In this document: piece after piece, positions 11,711 to 14,744 of the stretch
Layout: each line of letters begins with the position of its first letter
Position numbering within the stretch: the first letter of the stretch is position 1
Source of the DNA: an uncultured Austwickia sp.
GTDB taxonomy: Bacteria; Actinomycetota; Actinomycetes; Actinomycetales; Dermatophilaceae
Assembly (NCBI GenBank): GCA_934678955.1
Contig: CAKUSI010000058.1
Coordinates: 1 to 14,744 of the forward strand
Reading direction: 5' to 3'
Length of the DNA stretch: 14,744 bases
Program-made: the position numbers and the translations under genes
The notes under the pieces: generated by a model
What the model was told of the DNA's origin: nothing
Databases searched by the model: none
The model's input: the letters and a program-made list of their open reading frames with translations, nothing else

Positions 11711-14700
11711 CCGCGCTGTTCTCGGCGATCGACCTTCAGGCCCCGGACGACGCACGACCCGGCTACCGGCTCGACCGCCTCGAGGTCTATAACTGGGGCA
11801 CGTTCGACGGGCGCGTGTGGCGCGTGGACTGCCACGGCGAGACCACGCTGCTGACCGGCGACATCGGCTCCGGCAAGTCCACTTTGGTCGACGCGGTGAC
11901 GACCCTGCTGCTGCCCGCGAACAAGATCAACTACAACAAGGCCGCTGGCGCCGAGACCCGCGAGCGGTCGCTGCGGTCCTACGTGTTGGGGCACTACAAG
12001 TCCGAGCGCGTGGAATCGACCGGCGCCTCCCGCCCGGTCGGCCTGCGGGACCACCGGCACTACTCGGTCCTGCTCGCCGTCTTCCGCAACGAGGGACACG
12101 ATGCCGAGGTCACGCTCGCCCAGGTGTTCTGGCTGCGCGACACCAGTCAGGGGCAGCCGCAGCGGTTCTACGTGACCGCGGACCGCGCGCTGAACATTGA
12201 GGACGACTTCACGGGCTTCGGTGCGGATCTCACGGAGCTGCGCCGGAGGCTGCGCGCCGGCGGGGCGAGCGTGGGCGATCACTTCCCTGAATACGGTACG
12301 AAGCTTCGCCGCCTCCTGGGTATCCAGTCGGAGCAGGCCCTGGAGCTGCTGCACCAGACGATCTCGATGAAGTCGGTGGGCAACCTGACCGAGTTCGTGC
12401 GCCGGCACATGTTGGAGGGCGCCGACGCCACGGCCCGGATCGCCACGCTCGTCAGCCACTTCGAGAACCTGACCCGGGCGCACGAGGCGGTCCGGCGGGC
12501 CCGTGACCAGCTCGCCCAGCTGGAGCCGTTGCTGGCCCACTGCGCCACCCACGACCGGCTCGGGGAGGAGATCGCGCGGGACGACCGGGCCCGCAAGGCG
12601 GTCCGGCCGTGGGCGACCGAGCGTCGGCTGGAGATCATCGCCGGCGCGCTGCGCCGGCGGGAGGCCGAGCGAGCGGAGGTCGATGCGGAGCGGACGCTGG
12701 CCGCGGCGGAGCTGGACAGCCTCCGGGCCACGGAGCGGCGGCTGGAGATCGAGCGGGAAGGGGCCGGCGGGAGCCGGATCGCCGAGATCGACACACAGCT
12801 GCGCAGCGAGCAGCGGCATCTCGATGAGCGACGCGATCGGCACGCCCGCTTCGCGGAGCACCTCGCGAACGCCGGGCTGGGCGTCGTCGAGGACGCGGAC
12901 GGGTTCGCCCGCGCCCGCCTGGAGGTGGAGACGCGCCGGGAGCGCTCCAGCGCGCAGGAGGCGGACCTCGACAACGCCCGGACCGAGCTTTCCGTGGACC
13001 GGCGGCGTGCGCAGGAGGCCGGCGAGGCCGTCAACGCTGAGCTCCGGAGCCTGAAGGGCCGGGACTCCAACATCGACACGCGGAGCCTGCAGATCCGGTC
13101 CGCGCTGGCCGAGGCGCTGCGCCTGCCGGAGGACGACATCCCGTTCGTGGGTGAGCTCGTCCAGGTACGGCCCGAGTTCGACGAGTGGCGCGGCGCCGCC
13201 GAGCGGGTCCTGCGCGGCTTCGCCCTGTCCGTGATCGTCCCGTCCCAGCACTACGAGGCCGCAAGCGCCTGGATCGACGGTCACCACCTCGGCGGCCGGC
13301 TCGTCTACTACCGGGTGTCTCCGTGGTTCACCCGTGACAATCCGAGGCGTGGTGAGGGCACTCTCCTGATGGACCTTCTCGAGGTCAAGGACGGGCCCTT
13401 CCAACCGTGGGTCCTGCACGAATTGCAGCGGCGGGCCGACCACGTGTGCGTCGAGGAGGCGGCCCAGCTGCGCGACCACGAGCGCGCCGTCACCAGGCGG
13501 GGGCAGATCAAGTCCGGCCGGGGCCGGCATGAGAAGGACGACCGCTTCCACCTGGAGGACCGCACCCGGTGGGTCTTGGGGTGGTCGAACCGCGACAAGA
13601 TCGACGCCCTGCTGCGCCGCGCGGGTGAGATCCAGGCGGAGATGACGCAGCTCGACGCGCAGCTCGCGCGGCTGGCCGGGCAGGCAAAGCAGGTACGGGC
13701 GCAGCTGGCCACGCTCCATACCCTGGACGCGTACGAGTCGTGGGCCGAGCTCGACTGGCGCACCGTGGTCGTGACCATCACCCGGCTGGAGCGCGAGAAG
13801 GCCGCGCTGGAGGAGGGCAACGAGCAACTGGCCCGGATCACGGCCGAGCTTGCGTCGACGCAGGCCCGTCTCAGCGAGGTCGGGACGCTGCTGCAGGATC
13901 TCCAGCAACGTCTGGGCGGCATCGTCCAACGGGTGCGGGACCTGGAGGAGCGGCGCGATCGGGCCGAGAGGCTGATCCAGACCCTGACGGGCTCCCTGGA
14001 CCCGGACGGGCGCGAACGACTCGCCACCTCGTGCGAGGAGTTGTCGGCCCGGCTGGGCGTGCCCGCGAGTGAGGCGGCGTGCGACGAGCTGGAGCGCGCA
14101 GAGACCGAGCGGCTGACCGCCGCGATCGAGGAGGCGCGCAAGGGCCAGGAGCAGGCGGCGGCCAAGGCCGTGGGGCTCATGCAGCGGTTCCGGACCGACT
14201 GGCCCGCCGAGACGACCGACATGGACGCGGACATGGCGGCCGCGGCCGAGTTCCGGGAGCTGCGCGACCGCCTCTTCCAGGACGACCTACCTCGCTTCGA
14301 GGCCGAGTTCAAACACCAGCTCAACAAGAACGTGATCCACGACATCGCGCAGTTCCAGTCGTGGCTGGGCCAGTCGGCCGAGCTGATCCGCGAGCGCATC
14401 GAGACGATCAACGAGTCGCTCCAGGCGATCGAGTACAACCGCGGTCGAGCCATCACCCTGCTCGCGCAGCCGACGACCAACCAGGAGATCCGCCAGTTCC
14501 GCGACGACCTGAGGGCCTGCACCGATGACGCGCTGGCCGGGGACGACCAATACTCGGAGGAGAGGTTCCTGCAGGTCGAGCGCATCCTGCAGCGCTTCCG
14601 GGGCCGCACCGGGCACACCGAGGCGGACCGCCGCTGGACCACGCTGGTCACCGACGTGCGCAACTGGTTCGCCTTCGCCGCGTCCGAGCGCTGGCGCGAC

Positions 14701-14744
14701 GGCGGTGAGGAGTGGGAGCACTACACCGACTCCGACGGCAAGTC
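11707..14744 (+). CDS. jetC: Wadjet JetC (MukB/SbcC-like SMC ATPase), 3' end cut by the window
   Basis: The first 1,012 codons of an open frame that reaches the right edge with no stop. Walker A is GDIGSGKST at 51-59, preceded by YNWGTF, as in MukB-like ATPases. Head N-lobe runs to about 255. A first coiled coil (about 259-470) leads to a hinge-like globular part (about 476-560, starting PFVGELVQVRPEFDEW and including GGRLVYYRVSPWF). A second coiled coil spans about 640-800. The head C-lobe then begins. The last residues, HYTDSDGKS, are exactly where the family's ABC signature (SGGQ) follows, so signature, Walker B and D-loop lie beyond the edge, about 100 residues. Role: ATP-driven loop extrusion and sensing of small circular DNA. 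The start is ATG in an ATGA overlap with jetB. jetD (TOPRIM/TopoVI-like nuclease) should be next. Confidence 0.94.
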   Translation, partial: MTALFSAIDLQAPDDARPGYRLDRLEVYNWGTFDGRVWRVDCHGETTLLTGDIGSGKSTLVDAVTTLLLPANKINYNKAAGAETRERSLRSYVLGHYKSERVESTGASRPVGLRDHRHYSVLLAVFRNEGHDAEVTLAQVFWLRDTSQGQPQRFYVTADRALNIEDDFTGFGADLTELRRRLRAGGASVGDHFPEYGTKLRRLLGIQSEQALELLHQTISMKSVGNLTEFVRRHMLEGADATARIATLVSHFENLTRAHEAVRRARDQLAQLEPLLAHCATHDRLGEEIARDDRARKAVRPWATERRLEIIAGALRRREAERAEVDAERTLAAAELDSLRATERRLEIEREGAGGSRIAEIDTQLRSEQRHLDERRDRHARFAEHLANAGLGVVEDADGFARARLEVETRRERSSAQEADLDNARTELSVDRRRAQEAGEAVNAELRSLKGRDSNIDTRSLQIRSALAEALRLPEDDIPFVGELVQVRPEFDEWRGAAERVLRGFALSVIVPSQHYEAASAWIDGHHLGGRLVYYRVSPWFTRDNPRRGEGTLLMDLLEVKDGPFQPWVLHELQRRADHVCVEEAAQLRDHERAVTRRGQIKSGRGRHEKDDRFHLEDRTRWVLGWSNRDKIDALLRRAGEIQAEMTQLDAQLARLAGQAKQVRAQLATLHTLDAYESWAELDWRTVVVTITRLEREKAALEEGNEQLARITAELASTQARLSEVGTLLQDLQQRLGGIVQRVRDLEERRDRAERLIQTLTGSLDPDGRERLATSCEELSARLGVPASEAACDELERAETERLTAAIEEARKGQEQAAAKAVGLMQRFRTDWPAETTDMDADMAAAAEFRELRDRLFQDDLPRFEAEFKHQLNKNVIHDIAQFQSWLGQSAELIRERIETINESLQAIEYNRGRAITLLAQPTTNQEIRQFRDDLRACTDDALAGDDQYSEERFLQVERILQRFRGRTGHTEADRRWTTLVTDVRNWFAFAASERWRDGGEEWEHYTDSDGK

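Noticed and set aside
11563..13929. A 788-codon open frame on the minus strand opposite jetB/jetC
   Set aside because: It is a mirror frame of high-GC coding DNA: rich in Arg, Gln, Leu, Gly and Pro, no recognisable domain, and it lies opposite clear JetB and JetC sequence.
13308..14663. A 451-codon Ser/Arg-rich frame opposite the jetC 3' part
   Set aside because: Ser/Arg/Ala-only low-complexity composition, typical of an antisense frame of GC-rich DNA.
11707..14744. The ATPase as housekeeping SbcC, RecN or chromosomal SMC
   Set aside because: It follows DUF3375 and DUF4194 genes with start/stop overlaps and has the YNWGTF and DGKS-type MukB-like head context of JetC.

Overview
The window is high-GC DNA with strong G/C at third codon positions. 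Many genes have TAnnnT -10 boxes placed either a few bases before the start codon or without a clear -35. It encodes an F420-type PPOX protein, a DUF3817 membrane protein and a TrxC-type thioredoxin. Together these point to an Actinomycetota chromosome (streptomycete-like or a relative). The genus cannot be fixed from the sequence alone.

Layout. (1) 53-2732: a hybrid-cluster protein gene (hcp, minus strand) ends in a perfect 16-bp terminator stem. It is divergent from a Crp/Fnr-family regulator. The shared 301-bp region holds a 16-bp CRP-type palindrome about 42 bp upstream of the predicted hcp start point, and a pair of 16-bp direct repeats. This looks like a nitrosative/redox-stress gene next to its own regulator. 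(2) 2863-6323: a SLOG-type 'putative molybdenum carrier' protein, a small acidic disordered protein (minus), an exported rhodanese-like lipoprotein, a polytopic membrane protein, and a DUF3817 membrane protein (minus) whose 3' end overlaps the previous gene by 102 bp. (3) 6436-9355: a Fic-family protein with a winged-helix tail, a PPOX-family putative F420 enzyme (minus), a PfpI/DJ-1-family protein and a zinc-ribbon thioredoxin (trxC). (4) 9525-14744: jetA, jetB and the first 1,012 codons of jetC, the start of a type I Wadjet (JetABCD, also called EptABCD or MksBEFG) anti-plasmid defence operon. It is cut by the right edge just at the ABC signature motif of JetC; jetD is expected beyond the edge.

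How the parts fit. The Wadjet genes form one tightly coupled operon (GTGA and ATGA overlaps) behind a TAGGCT promoter. In this family JetA (kleisin), JetB and JetC (SMC ATPase) form an SMC-like loop-extruding complex and JetD is the nuclease, acting against circular plasmid DNA. The rest of the window is mostly single-gene redox and membrane functions. Wadjet is already described, so I do not claim a wholly new system. The points most worth checking are the putative Crp-type operator controlling hcp, a single TTA codon in jetA, a rhodanese loop with Cys in place of the usual Arg, several direct-repeat clusters in promoters, and a broken small reading frame upstream of the PPOX gene.
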